Assembly: GCF_947500045.1 (NCBI RefSeq)
Contig: NZ_CANMQQ010000001.1
Span: 310,001-374,000 of the forward strand
From: an uncultured Ruegeria sp.
GTDB lineage: Bacteria > Pseudomonadota > Alphaproteobacteria > Rhodobacterales > Rhodobacteraceae
Length of the DNA: 64,000 nucleotides
Direction: 5' to 3'
In this document: piece by piece, positions 43,334-51,533 of the stretch
How the letters are laid out: each line of letters begins with the position of its first letter
Numbering within the stretch: the stretch's first letter is position 1
Translations under genes and position numbers: made by a program
Notes under the pieces: generated by a model
Told to the model about the DNA's origin: nothing
Seen by the model: only the letters and a program-made list of their open reading frames with translations
The model's database searches: none

Positions 43334-43391
43334 GCGGTGGGTCTAATTCGCCTGACCGGTCTGGGCAAGCCGTCTGACGGGTGGGGAAAGT

Positions 43392-43468
43392 GACGCCGCT
43401 ACAACGGCAGCCGAGGTTGAGCAGAGGCTCATGGGGATGGATAACCTCGTATCCGCTACAGCGGCGTC
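43392..43468. ncRNA. Putative structured RNA or cruciform element
   Basis: Outer arms GACGCCGCT (43392-43400) and AGCGGCGTC (43460-43468) pair over 9 bp, inner arms CGAGGTT (43412-43418) and AACCTCG (43443-43449) over 7 bp, and a GAGC-AGAG-GCTC stem lies inside. No known RNA family was recognised and strand is unclear. Confidence 0.4.
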
Positions 43469-43619
43469 GTCGGCCTAGGTTTGGCCAATTTACATTGCAA
43501 AGCGAATATATTGCTTCGCATTCACTCATTACCGGCACGAACGGCCGCCACTCACTCACAAAATCCCTGCATATCTGAGGGATAGTCAATTAATGGCATT
43601 TCAATTAAGACTCGAATAT

Positions 43620-43631
43620 GGGAAATTTCCC
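43620..43631. promoter_or_regulatory. 12-bp palindrome before the HTH-like gene
   Basis: GGGAAATTTCCC, 61 bases upstream of the start at 43692, possible operator. Confidence 0.35.
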
Positions 43632-43691
43632 TACCCTTTCCCCCGGCACGGACAGGCGGGGGGCGGGAGTGCATATAACAAGGGTAGCAAA

Positions 43692-44156
43692 ATGGCAGAT
43701 ATCGGGGCCTATCTGAAGAAGCATACCGAGGCATTGGTAAAGGATGTCGGGATCGAAGCAGCATGTGAGATCACCGGGAAATCCAAGGCCACGCTGGGCC
43801 GATATTACTCTGACAATGCCGAACACGCCGACCGTTTCATGCCAGTGGACGCGGTGGCGCAGCTGGAAAATGCTGCGGCCTATCCACATGTTACTTCAGC
43901 ACTGGCGGATTTGCAGGGTATTACCTTGTCATATAACAACGGGCGAAATTCTGACAGCCCGCGTACCGGTGGCGTGAATTCGGACGTGATCGCGCTGAGC
44001 CAGCGATTTGCAATGCTGATGACAGAATATCAGTCCGCTATCGAAGACGGCATCATCACCGTTAACGAGGCAAAGCGTCTGTTGAAAGAGACCAGCATGC
44101 TGCAGCAAGTCCTGATCGAGATGAAACTGCATCTTGAAGAAGAAAGCGTAAGCTAA
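43692..44156 (+). CDS. Conserved hypothetical protein with HTH-like N-terminus
   Basis: 154 residues. The segment IEAACEITGKSKATLGRYYSD (residues about 20-40, in parts) reads like a helix-turn-helix of a phage regulator, followed by a linker (YNNGRNSDSPRTGG) and a C-terminal helical part (MTEYQSAIEDGIITVNEAKRLL). Probably a small DNA-binding regulator; targets unknown. The start MADIGAYLKKH is preceded by AAGGGTAGC. A strong terminator follows. Confidence 0.65.
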   Translation: MADIGAYLKKHTEALVKDVGIEAACEITGKSKATLGRYYSDNAEHADRFMPVDAVAQLENAAAYPHVTSALADLQGITLSYNNGRNSDSPRTGGVNSDVIALSQRFAMLMTEYQSAIEDGIITVNEAKRLLKETSMLQQVLIEMKLHLEEESVS

Positions 44157-44212
44157 CGTGTCAGCCCCTACGCTGCTAGGCCCCTGCATCGATTTGCGAT
44201 GAAACCTTGTTG

Positions 44213-44243
44213 AAAAAAAAGGCGGCCTATGTGCCGCCTTTTG
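44213..44243. terminator. Bidirectional terminator
   Basis: Eight A, GGCGGC-CTATGT-GCCGCC, then TTTT: works on both strands between the HTH-like gene and the convergent glycine-rich gene. Confidence 0.88.
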
Positions 44244-44268
44244 GATTTCGCGAGGGGTGCCCCCTCAT

Positions 44269-44994
44269 TCAGCCTTCGTCATTATTGGCATTCTTCCCGC
44301 GCCCGGGGCTAGCCCCTTCGGGTCCATTACCCCCACCGTTGTTGCCTTTGGCACCACCACCCTTGCCGGATTTGTCGCCTCCGTGGCCGCCATTGCCACC
44401 ACCCTTGCCGGGTTTGTCACCCCCGTGGCCGCCATTGCCCCCGCCTTTGCCGGGTTTGTCGCTTCCGTGGCCACCTTTGCCACCGCCTTTGCCAGGTTTA
44501 TCGCCCCCATCACCGGGTTTACCGCCGCCATCGCCCGGGTTGTCGCCCCCGTCACCAGGTGCGTCACCACCGTTACCGGGTGTGCCCCCGCCGCCACCGG
44601 GGCTGGAACCTCCACCAGAATTCGAGTCAGAGTTTTCTTCATCCCCTGCGGTCGCTGACCGAGCAGCAGGATCGCTGTTGCGCCCCTCTCCGGAACTTGC
44701 GTTAGAAATTGACGCGGTCGGCAGGTCGATGAGCAAATCAGTTAATCCAGGACATTGCGCCGCGGTTTTTTGCAGGATCGAAGACAAATCCGAGCGTCTT
44801 TGCAGATGGGTGACAAACCCCTGCGTGACGTGTGAGCAGCCGCAAAGCGTTCCATAGTCGCCTTCATTCGCGGCACTCCGCGCTGTGTTGACTGTGCAGG
44901 TCTGGGGCTCGGCGACGGCTGCGCTGATTGAAATGACCCCAATGAACGGCGCGGCAACCAGTGCGGCCATTCCAACTCTGATAGTTTTTCCCAT
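44269..44994 (-). CDS. Secreted glycine-rich repeat protein
   Basis: 241 residues. Signal peptide (about 1-28, ending SAAVA), a folded part of about 90 residues with four cysteines (33, 51, 53, 81), then a Gly/Asp/Lys/Pro-rich tail from about 127. The tail holds a 14-residue unit of the type HGGDKPGKGGGNGG in near-perfect copies (roughly 163-217), i.e. a 42-bp DNA tandem repeat at 44344-44510. The start of the protein is well supported by the signal peptide. Function unknown; an extracellular or surface role is inferred. Confidence 0.78.
   Translation of the reverse strand: MGKTIRVGMAALVAAPFIGVISISAAVAEPQTCTVNTARSAANEGDYGTLCGCSHVTQGFVTHLQRRSDLSSILQKTAAQCPGLTDLLIDLPTASISNASSGEGRNSDPAARSATAGDEENSDSNSGGGSSPGGGGGTPGNGGDAPGDGGDNPGDGGGKPGDGGDKPGKGGGKGGHGSDKPGKGGGNGGHGGDKPGKGGGNGGHGGDKSGKGGGAKGNNGGGNGPEGASPGRGKNANNDEG
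44344..44510 (-). repeat. 42-bp tandem repeats inside the glycine-rich gene
   Basis: Three to four near-identical 42-base units encoding the 14-residue GGDKPGKGGGNGGH unit. Such arrays expand and contract by slippage. Confidence 0.7.
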
Positions 44995-45169
44995 ACCTGA
45001 AGGCTCCCATCGTTACACCACTCGGATGCCCCTGGCACCCGTTCTCGATGTGTTGATCGAAGATGAAGGAATGGTGGGATTTGTCTGAAAAGGCTTTCAG
45101 AAAGCAAACCGACCTAAGGCGATACCAGCCGATAGTGGGACGAGGGAGAAGGGAACTGAAGCGTGATGA

Positions 45170-46294
45170 TTATCGGTGCCGTTTCAATATAACCGAACCA
45201 ACCGAATATCCGGCACCGAATGAGCAGATCAAGCCCACGTCACCCTCTTCCAAATCGCCGGAATGCTTTGAAAAGGCAATGATCGATCCGGCCGAAGATG
45301 TGTTGGCGTAATCCTGCAGAATGTTGGGCTGCTCGCTCGCCTCGGGTTCACGACCCAGAACCTTCTTGCCAATGAAGTCGTTCATCGTCTTGTTTGCCTG
45401 ATGGAGCCATAGGCGTTTCAGATCGCCGCTGTTAAAACCTTCAGCCGTCATGTGGTCGCTGATGTGCTTGCTGACCATCGGCAGCACTTCCTTAAACACC
45501 TTGCGGCCGTTCTGCATGAACTGCATGTCGCGACGATCGGCGACCCCATCCGGACGAGAGCGTCGAAGGAAGCCGTTATTGTTGCGGATATTGTTAGAAA
45601 ACGCCGTGGCGCACCGGGTCGAGATAATTTCGAAATGCGGGCCTTTGGCGTCTTCGATCCGTTCGATCAGCGTCGCGGTGGCCACATCACCAAAGATGAA
45701 GTGACAATCCCGATCGCGCCATTCCAGATGGCCCGAGCATATCTCGGGGTTGACCACCAGCGCTGCCCGGACCGAACCGGATCGCACCATGTCTGCTGCG
45801 GCCTGAATGCCGAAAGTGGCGGAAGAACAAGCCACGTTCATGTCAAATCCGAACCCGTCGATCCCTAGTGCCTGCTGAATTTCGATGGCAATCGCCGGGT
45901 AGGCGCGTTCATGGTTGGAAGCCGCGCAGATCACCAGATCGACATCCTTCGCGCTGCGCCCGGCCTGTTCCAGTGCCTTGCGGCACGCATCCACAGCCAT
46001 CTCGGTCATGATACCGGGCTCTTCATCAGTGCGCTGCCGCAGCGAGGGATGCATGATTTCGGGGTCCAATACGCCGGTCTTATCCATCACATACCGGTTC
46101 TCGATCCCTGACGCCTTGAGGATGAATTCTTCCGAGGAATGCTGCATCGGTTCGACCTGACCCGCCGCAATCGCATCCGCATTCTCGGCATTCATACGGT
46201 CCGCATAGGCATTGAATGCAATGACAAGCTCGGCGTTGGTGATGACGTTTTCGGGCGTATAGACACCGGTACCGGTGATGGCAGGAGTGTGCAT
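45170..46294 (-). CDS. 3-oxoacyl-ACP synthase III-like protein (FabH family)
   Basis: 374 residues, longer than normal FabH (about 320) because of an insertion near 30-90. The catalytic triad is complete: C156 in NVACSSATF, H298 in WLHQANKTM, N331 in YANTSSAGS. It therefore condenses an acyl thioester with malonyl-ACP; a long-chain FabH such as P. aeruginosa PA3286 of similar length uses octanoyl-CoA, and this is a possible analogue. ATG 46294 has AGGA upstream. Divergent from a marR/RND operon with a palindrome between them. Confidence 0.9.
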   Translation of the reverse strand: MHTPAITGTGVYTPENVITNAELVIAFNAYADRMNAENADAIAAGQVEPMQHSSEEFILKASGIENRYVMDKTGVLDPEIMHPSLRQRTDEEPGIMTEMAVDACRKALEQAGRSAKDVDLVICAASNHERAYPAIAIEIQQALGIDGFGFDMNVACSSATFGIQAAADMVRSGSVRAALVVNPEICSGHLEWRDRDCHFIFGDVATATLIERIEDAKGPHFEIISTRCATAFSNNIRNNNGFLRRSRPDGVADRRDMQFMQNGRKVFKEVLPMVSKHISDHMTAEGFNSGDLKRLWLHQANKTMNDFIGKKVLGREPEASEQPNILQDYANTSSAGSIIAFSKHSGDLEEGDVGLICSFGAGYSVGSVILKRHR

Positions 46295-46346
46295 GGCGGG
46301 TCCTGATTTCATGATCTGCCCAAAATGCAGTCCTTGTAGGGTTTGA

Positions 46347-46360
46347 TCAAGACGTCTTGA
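46347..46360. promoter_or_regulatory. 14-bp perfect palindrome
   Basis: TCAAGACGTCTTGA in the divergent region, 52 bases from the synthase start and 88 from marR. Its TCAAG/CTTGA half-sites resemble the TTCAA/TTGAA words nearby; probable operator. Confidence 0.55.
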
Positions 46361-46385
46361 CCCAAGGGAATGTCTGTGAAACCCG

Positions 46386-46398
46386 TTCAAAACTTGAA
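46386..46398. promoter_or_regulatory. MarR-type operator, site 1
   Basis: TTCAA-AAC-TTGAA. Its right half forms part of the presumed -35 (TTGAAT) of the marR promoter. Confidence 0.65.
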
Positions 46399-46421
46399 TG
46401 GTTCAAAAATTGAAGTATATT
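46394..46421 (+). promoter_or_regulatory. Promoter of the marR/RND operon
   Basis: TTGAAT, 16-base spacer, TATATT, 28 bases before the marR start. Both operator sites overlap it. Confidence 0.6.
46402..46414. promoter_or_regulatory. MarR-type operator, site 2
   Basis: TTCAA-AAA-TTGAA, 16 bases centre to centre from site 1, lying in the spacer of the promoter. TTGAA-N5-TTCAA continues to 46424. Confidence 0.65.
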
Positions 46422-46448
46422 CAACCGCGACTCGGACGAAAGAGACCC

Positions 46449-46916
46449 ATGTCAGACGATATCAGCACCCGATTAGGACGCCTCAGCCCTGAGATTCAGG
46501 CGATGATGGGAGTCTATGCGCTCTATTGGAAACTGGAAGAAAGCTTTGATTGCATCGAAACAGACCTGAGCCATCAGGAATGTCATATGCTGATCAAGTT
46601 GGACGTGCCCAAACGCATGGGGGTGCTGGCTGCGGATATGTTGACTTTGCCGTCGACGATTACTGCAACCGCTGACGCGCTGGAACAATCGGGCCATCTG
46701 ACCCGCCAACGCGACCCCGAAGACCGCCGCGCCTGGCTTCTGATTTTGACCGAACAGGGCGAAGAGGCACGCAACATGCTGGTTGCCGTGGCCGGAGAGC
46801 TGTTTCGCAGCGCCTCTGGCCTGAACAGTGAAGAAACCGCCGAATTTGCCCGTCTGGCCTGCAAAATACGCGAAAACATTCTGAAAACCGGAATTCCCGA
46901 GGGATTGAAGAAATGA
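46449..46916 (+). CDS. MarR-family transcriptional regulator
   Basis: 155 residues with the winged-helix pattern of MarR: LAADMLTLPSTITATADALEQSGHLTRQRDPEDRRAW in parts, with the conserved D-x-R-[DS]-x-R wing (DPEDRRA). Probably represses its own operon and perhaps the divergent ketoacyl synthase. The stop overlaps the adaptor start (ATGA). The ATG 46449 is preferred over an earlier frame. Confidence 0.93.
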   Translation: MSDDISTRLGRLSPEIQAMMGVYALYWKLEESFDCIETDLSHQECHMLIKLDVPKRMGVLAADMLTLPSTITATADALEQSGHLTRQRDPEDRRAWLLILTEQGEEARNMLVAVAGELFRSASGLNSEETAEFARLACKIRENILKTGIPEGLKK

Positions 46917-47950
46917 AACTCCTGACCTCTCTGAGCCTCGCACTGGCCGTTTTGGTTGCGCCATCGTTTGCGCAAGAAACGGCAAAGCCTGTCAAATTGA
47001 TGCAGGTCAGCGAAACCGCACCTGGCTTTTCACGCCAGTTTTTTGGCCGTGTCGCGGCACGCCAAACGGTTGATCTGGCGTTTCAAGTTGCGGGGCAAAT
47101 CGTCGAAATGCCGGTGAGCGAAGGTTTTGTTATCCCCAAAGGCGAACTGATTGCCCGTCTCGATCAGGAACCGTTCGAGCTGCAGCGCGATCGCACCCGG
47201 TTACAGAGAGATCAGGCGGATCGAACGCTTGCCCGCCTGTCGCGCCTGCGCGGTACGGCAGCCAGCCAAGTGGCCGTTGACGACGCCGAAACTGCGGCGC
47301 AACTGGCCGCAATTGAAGAGCGCGACGCTGAATATGCACTGGAACATGCAACCCTGACCGCGCCTTTCGATGCGCTGGTTTCAAGCCGCGCGGTCGAGGC
47401 GTTTACCACGGTCTCGGCTGGCACCCCTATCGTTCGCATTCACGACATGTCCGAGCTACGGATCGAAGTCGATGTGCCCGAAATCCTGTTTCAGCGTTCA
47501 GGACAGCAGGATGATATCACGATCACGGCCAAGTTCCCGGTCAGCGATGAAATATTTCCGCTGGAGATACGAGAATTCGATGCCGAATCCTCTAGCGTAG
47601 GTCAGACCTTCCGCATCCAGTTCGGTTTGACACCACCGGAAGGGCTGCAGATCCTGCCTGGTTCATCCGCGACTGTCACGGTTCAGGTGCAGGACGAGCG
47701 TACTGGGATCATAATTCCACCGACGGCGATTGTCGCCGATGCAAGCGGAGCACTTGGTGTGCTGATCTATTCTCCGGTTGGGGCGGATGAAGGTACCGTC
47801 CGTCGCGTACCCGTAACCATTGAACCCACGCAGAGCGGTGATGTTCGGGTGCTTACTGGCCTGTCGGATGGCGATGAAATTGTCGTGGCCGGGGGTGGCG
47901 CGCTCGGCGACGGTCAGTCTGTCCGTCGCTTTGTCGGCTTCTCGAATTGA
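46913..47950 (+). CDS. RND efflux periplasmic adaptor (membrane fusion protein)
   Basis: 345 residues with a signal peptide (MKLLTSLSLALAVLVAPSFAQ), lipoyl/barrel-sandwich halves (FQVAGQIVEMPVSEG and LTAPFDALVSSRAVEAFTTVSAG), a helical hairpin between them (ERDRTRLQ-like heptads), and a beta-barrel. Bridges the RND pump and an outer-membrane channel. No lipobox, and no TolC-type gene in the operon. Confidence 0.94.
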   Translation: MKLLTSLSLALAVLVAPSFAQETAKPVKLMQVSETAPGFSRQFFGRVAARQTVDLAFQVAGQIVEMPVSEGFVIPKGELIARLDQEPFELQRDRTRLQRDQADRTLARLSRLRGTAASQVAVDDAETAAQLAAIEERDAEYALEHATLTAPFDALVSSRAVEAFTTVSAGTPIVRIHDMSELRIEVDVPEILFQRSGQQDDITITAKFPVSDEIFPLEIREFDAESSSVGQTFRIQFGLTPPEGLQILPGSSATVTVQVQDERTGIIIPPTAIVADASGALGVLIYSPVGADEGTVRRVPVTIEPTQSGDVRVLTGLSDGDEIVVAGGGALGDGQSVRRFVGFSN

Positions 47951-47960
47951 GGGCTGTTTG

Positions 47961-50900
47961 ATGAGCATCGCACGCGCTTCGATCGACCGGCCACTGTATA
48001 CGTGGCTGTTCATTCTGATCGCCCTGTTCGGAGGCATCTGGGGCTTCCTGTCGCTGGGCCGTCTTGAAGATCCGGCATTCACAATCAAACAAGCGGTTAT
48101 CGCCACACAGTATCCCGGTGCGACTGCCGAGCAGGTGGCGTTGGAGGTTTCCGAGCCGTTGGAATCTGCCATTCAGCAGATGGGCGAGGTAGATGTCATC
48201 ACCTCGGTCAACCAACCCGGCCAGTCGCTGATCGAGGTCGAGATCAAATCTACCTATGACGGCAGTGAGTTGCCCGATATATGGACCCGCCTGCGCGCCA
48301 AGGTGCGCGATGCGGCGCGCGGTCTACCGTCGGGTGTTGGTGCTCCGTATGTGAATGACGGGTTCGGGGATGTGTTCGGCCTGTTCTATGCGGTAACGGC
48401 AGACGGGTTTTCCGACGCAGAGAAGCATGAGTTGGCAACCTTCCTGCGTCGCGAATTGCTAACAGTCAGCGGTGTGGCTGATGTCGAGGTTCAAGGTCTG
48501 CCGGACGAGGCGATCTTTATCGAACCTGACCTGTCGATCTCGGTCAATCAGAACGTCCCGCTGCAGGCGATCAACGAAGCTATCGCAAATGCGGATTCGG
48601 TCAACGCCTCAGGCTCGCTGAGGTCCGAGAGTGACCGGACGACGATCCTGACGGCGGAGGGGTCGGACAGTGTGTCTGCGATCGCCGGGCTTTCGGTCGG
48701 GTCGCAAGGGCAGGTGATAAACCTGTTCGACATGTCTGACGTCTATCGGGGGAGGCAAAACGATCCCGATATCATGATCCGTTTCAATGGCACCGAAGCG
48801 TTCACGCTGGGCATTGCCGGACTGGCCACCGAAAACATCGTTGAAGTCGGTCAGCGTGCAGATGCAAAACTGGCCGAGCTGGATTCCGAGATCCCATATG
48901 GTGTCGAAATCCTGCCCATTTATCAGCAGCATGTTGTTGTCGATGAGGCCTCGAACGCCTTCCTGCTGAACCTTGCCATGTCAGTCAGCATCGTGGTCGC
49001 GGTTTTGGGTATCTTCATGGGATGGCGCGCAGCCATCGTCGTCGGCACAACCCTTTTGCTAACGGTGGTGGGTACGCTGCTTTTCATGTCGGTCTTCTCG
49101 ATCGAGATGGAGCGGATTTCGCTTGGCGCCTTGATCATCGCCATGGGGATGCTGGTCGATAACGCCATCGTTGTGGCTGAGGGGATGCAGATCTCGATGT
49201 TGCGGGGCAAATCCTCGCGTGATGCGGCGGAAGAGGTCGCGTCGAAAACGCAAATCCCGCTGCTGGGCGCGACGGTGATCGGCATCATGGCCTTCGCCGG
49301 GATCGGGCTCAGCCCCGATGCGACTGGGGAGTTCTTGTTCTCATTATTCGCAGTGATCGGCATTTCACTGCTGCTGAGCTGGGTTCTGGCGATCACGGTC
49401 ACTCCGATGCTGGGGCACTATTTCTTCAAGCAGGGCAAAGAAGGTGAGATTGACGCCTATAGCGGCGTTCTATTCCGTGTCTATGGCGCAATCCTGAATT
49501 GGGCACTGCGTTTCCGGTGGCTGGTGGTTGCCGGGTTGATTGGGTTCACGGTCGTCTGTTTTGCGGGTTTTGGGCTGATGAAACAGCAGTTTTTCCCTAA
49601 CTCGAACACACCGTTGTTCTTTGTGCATTACAAACTGCCACAAGGCACACCGATTGCCCGTACCGCCGAAGACATGGCCGTGTTCGAAAACTGGCTGGCC
49701 GAGCGTGATGACGTCGTCTCAGTCACCACATTCGTGGGGCAGGGTGCCACGCGCTTTATGCTAACCTATGCCGCCGAGAAACCAAACCCAAGCTACGGTC
49801 ATATGATCATCCGCACCGAAACGCTGGACGATATCCCCACCCTGCAGGCCGATCTTGAGGCGTTCGGCTCGGTCCAATTCCCCGAGGGTGAGTTCCGCAC
49901 CAAGCGCCTGATCTTTGGCCCCGGAGGAGGCGACCCGATCCAGGCCAGATTCTCAGGCAGTGATCCGGTTGTTCTGCGGCAACTGGCCGAGGAAGCCGTA
50001 CAGCGGATGTCAGACGCATCCCAGAACGCGCTGCATGTGCATCACGACTGGCGCGAACAAGAATTGGCTGTGCAGCCGATCTATGCCACAGAACGCGCCC
50101 AGACTGCGGGTGTAACGCGCGAAGATATCGCGGCCACGCTGCAGTTTTCGACCGACGGCATCACGGGCGGTGTCTTGCGCGAGCGCGATCGCCAGATTCC
50201 GATCATCCTGCGCCGTCCGGCCGATGGGGATTATTCAATCGTCGATCAGGTGGTCTATTCAGATCAATCCGAGCGCTTTGTCCCGGTCGAACAGATGGTG
50301 GACGGGTTCGAATACAAGGCGCTCAATACGCTGGTACACCGGCGCGACCGGGTGCTGACCATCACGGTCGGGGCAGATATTCCATCTGACTTGACCGCCG
50401 CACAGGTGCATTCCGAGGTGCGCAATGCGATTGAAGAGATGGAATTGCCCATCGGCTACAGCATGGAATGGGGCGGTGAATTCGAGGATTCGGGCGACGC
50501 GCAGGCCAGCCTAGGACGGCAATTACCCCTGAGCCTGCTGATTATGGTGTTGATCTCGGTGCTGCTGTTCAACGCAATACGGCAGCCCGTTATCATCTGG
50601 CTGTTGGTCCCTATGTCTGTGAATGGCGTCGTTATCGGTCTGCTTGGGACGGGTTTGCCGTTTACCTTCACAGCGCTGCTGGGATTGCTGAGCCTGTCAG
50701 GCATGTTGATCAAGAACGGCATTGTACTGGTCGAGGAAATCGATCTTGTCCGCGCCACTGGCAAAGCCTTGCGCCCAGCCATCGTCGAGGCGTCGGTCTC
50801 ACGTTTGCGCCCGGTGATGCTGGCGGCGATCACGACCATTCTGGGGATGGCTCCGCTGCTGACGGACGCATTCTTTGTGTCGATGGCTGTCACCATCATG

Positions 50901-51002
50901 GGCGGTCTGGCGTTTGCGAGTATCCTGACGATGGTTGCCGCGCCGGTCTTCTACATGTTGTTTTTCAACCGGGATGAAAAACGAAACCTGGTCGCCAACT
51001 AA
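47961..51002 (+). CDS. RND efflux permease (AcrB/MMPL type, HAE1-like)
   Basis: 1013 residues, 12 predicted membrane helices with two large periplasmic loops. Conserved signs: first helix ASIDRPLYTWLFILI, SLGRLEDPAF, the TM4 region GALIIAMGMLVDNAIVVAEG with the acidic residues of the proton relay, and GMLIKNGIVLVEE in the second half. Proton-driven export of hydrophobic compounds; substrate unknown. ATG 47961 follows the adaptor stop after 10 bases. Confidence 0.95.
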   Translation: MSIARASIDRPLYTWLFILIALFGGIWGFLSLGRLEDPAFTIKQAVIATQYPGATAEQVALEVSEPLESAIQQMGEVDVITSVNQPGQSLIEVEIKSTYDGSELPDIWTRLRAKVRDAARGLPSGVGAPYVNDGFGDVFGLFYAVTADGFSDAEKHELATFLRRELLTVSGVADVEVQGLPDEAIFIEPDLSISVNQNVPLQAINEAIANADSVNASGSLRSESDRTTILTAEGSDSVSAIAGLSVGSQGQVINLFDMSDVYRGRQNDPDIMIRFNGTEAFTLGIAGLATENIVEVGQRADAKLAELDSEIPYGVEILPIYQQHVVVDEASNAFLLNLAMSVSIVVAVLGIFMGWRAAIVVGTTLLLTVVGTLLFMSVFSIEMERISLGALIIAMGMLVDNAIVVAEGMQISMLRGKSSRDAAEEVASKTQIPLLGATVIGIMAFAGIGLSPDATGEFLFSLFAVIGISLLLSWVLAITVTPMLGHYFFKQGKEGEIDAYSGVLFRVYGAILNWALRFRWLVVAGLIGFTVVCFAGFGLMKQQFFPNSNTPLFFVHYKLPQGTPIARTAEDMAVFENWLAERDDVVSVTTFVGQGATRFMLTYAAEKPNPSYGHMIIRTETLDDIPTLQADLEAFGSVQFPEGEFRTKRLIFGPGGGDPIQARFSGSDPVVLRQLAEEAVQRMSDASQNALHVHHDWREQELAVQPIYATERAQTAGVTREDIAATLQFSTDGITGGVLRERDRQIPIILRRPADGDYSIVDQVVYSDQSERFVPVEQMVDGFEYKALNTLVHRRDRVLTITVGADIPSDLTAAQVHSEVRNAIEEMELPIGYSMEWGGEFEDSGDAQASLGRQLPLSLLIMVLISVLLFNAIRQPVIIWLLVPMSVNGVVIGLLGTGLPFTFTALLGLLSLSGMLIKNGIVLVEEIDLVRATGKALRPAIVEASVSRLRPVMLAAITTILGMAPLLTDAFFVSMAVTIMGGLAFASILTMVAAPVFYMLFFNRDEKRNLVAN

Positions 51003-51022
51003 ACCGCGCGCAGGAGGCAGAC

Positions 51023-51433
51023 TTAGCCGCTCGCATCGTTCGCGGGATCATAGTGGTAATAAAAACATGACAGCTTGTTGCCATCTGGATCACGCAGATA
51101 GGCCACGTAGAAACCCGGCTCATAGTGGGGTCGAACGCCCGGCTTTCCTTCATCGGTGCCGCCGTTTTCCAGACCCGTGGCGTGAAACTGTCGGACCTGA
51201 TCGGCGTTTTGTGCGGGAAAGGCGATCATCGTGCCGTTGCCGGTACTGGCGGGTGCCCCATCGAATGGCATGCAGACCCAAAAGCCGGTTCCATTGTCGG
51301 GATCGGTGCCCCATCCGGCCCAGCCGTCGATCCATCCGGGTAGGCGTGGCTGCTCTAGCACCGCAAAGATCGCATCGTAGAAGCGAATGGCCCGCGGCAG
51401 ATCGTTGGTTCCGTAGGTGGTATAGAGATTCAT
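51023..51433 (-). CDS. VOC-family (glyoxalase/bleomycin resistance-like) protein
   Basis: 136 residues of the vicinal-oxygen-chelate fold: YTTYGTNDLPRAIRFYDAIF at the start and YVAYLRDPDGNKLSCFYY at the end, the usual dioxygenase-like signature. Ligand unknown. Convergent with the RND gene; 83 bases separate its start from the carB terminator. Confidence 0.88.
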   Translation of the reverse strand: MNLYTTYGTNDLPRAIRFYDAIFAVLEQPRLPGWIDGWAGWGTDPDNGTGFWVCMPFDGAPASTGNGTMIAFPAQNADQVRQFHATGLENGGTDEGKPGVRPHYEPGFYVAYLRDPDGNKLSCFYYHYDPANDASG

Positions 51434-51481
51434 AGAATGCCCTCCTGCCATAACAATGCGAGTGTCTGGCGTGGAGGAAAA

Positions 51482-51507
51482 GAAAAAACCCCAGCCGAGG
51501 CTGGGGT
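51482..51507 (-). terminator. Rho-independent terminator of carB
   Basis: ACCCCAGCC / GGCTGGGGT stem, followed on the minus strand by six T residues, 27 bases after the carB stop. Confidence 0.9.
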
Positions 51508-51533
51508 CTATTCATACGTGTCGTTGCCGGATT

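Larger units (their letters stand above)
43334..43691. other. Gene-free region with structured element and inverted repeats
   Basis: No gene. It holds the nested inverted repeat 43392-43468, an ATCCCT-N9-AGGGAT repeat (43563-43583) and the 12-bp palindrome GGGAAATTTCCC (43620-43631) before the HTH-like gene. Confidence 0.6.

Noticed and set aside
43589..43608. TTAA words resembling a CtrA site
   Set aside because: The spacing is 11 instead of 7 bases.
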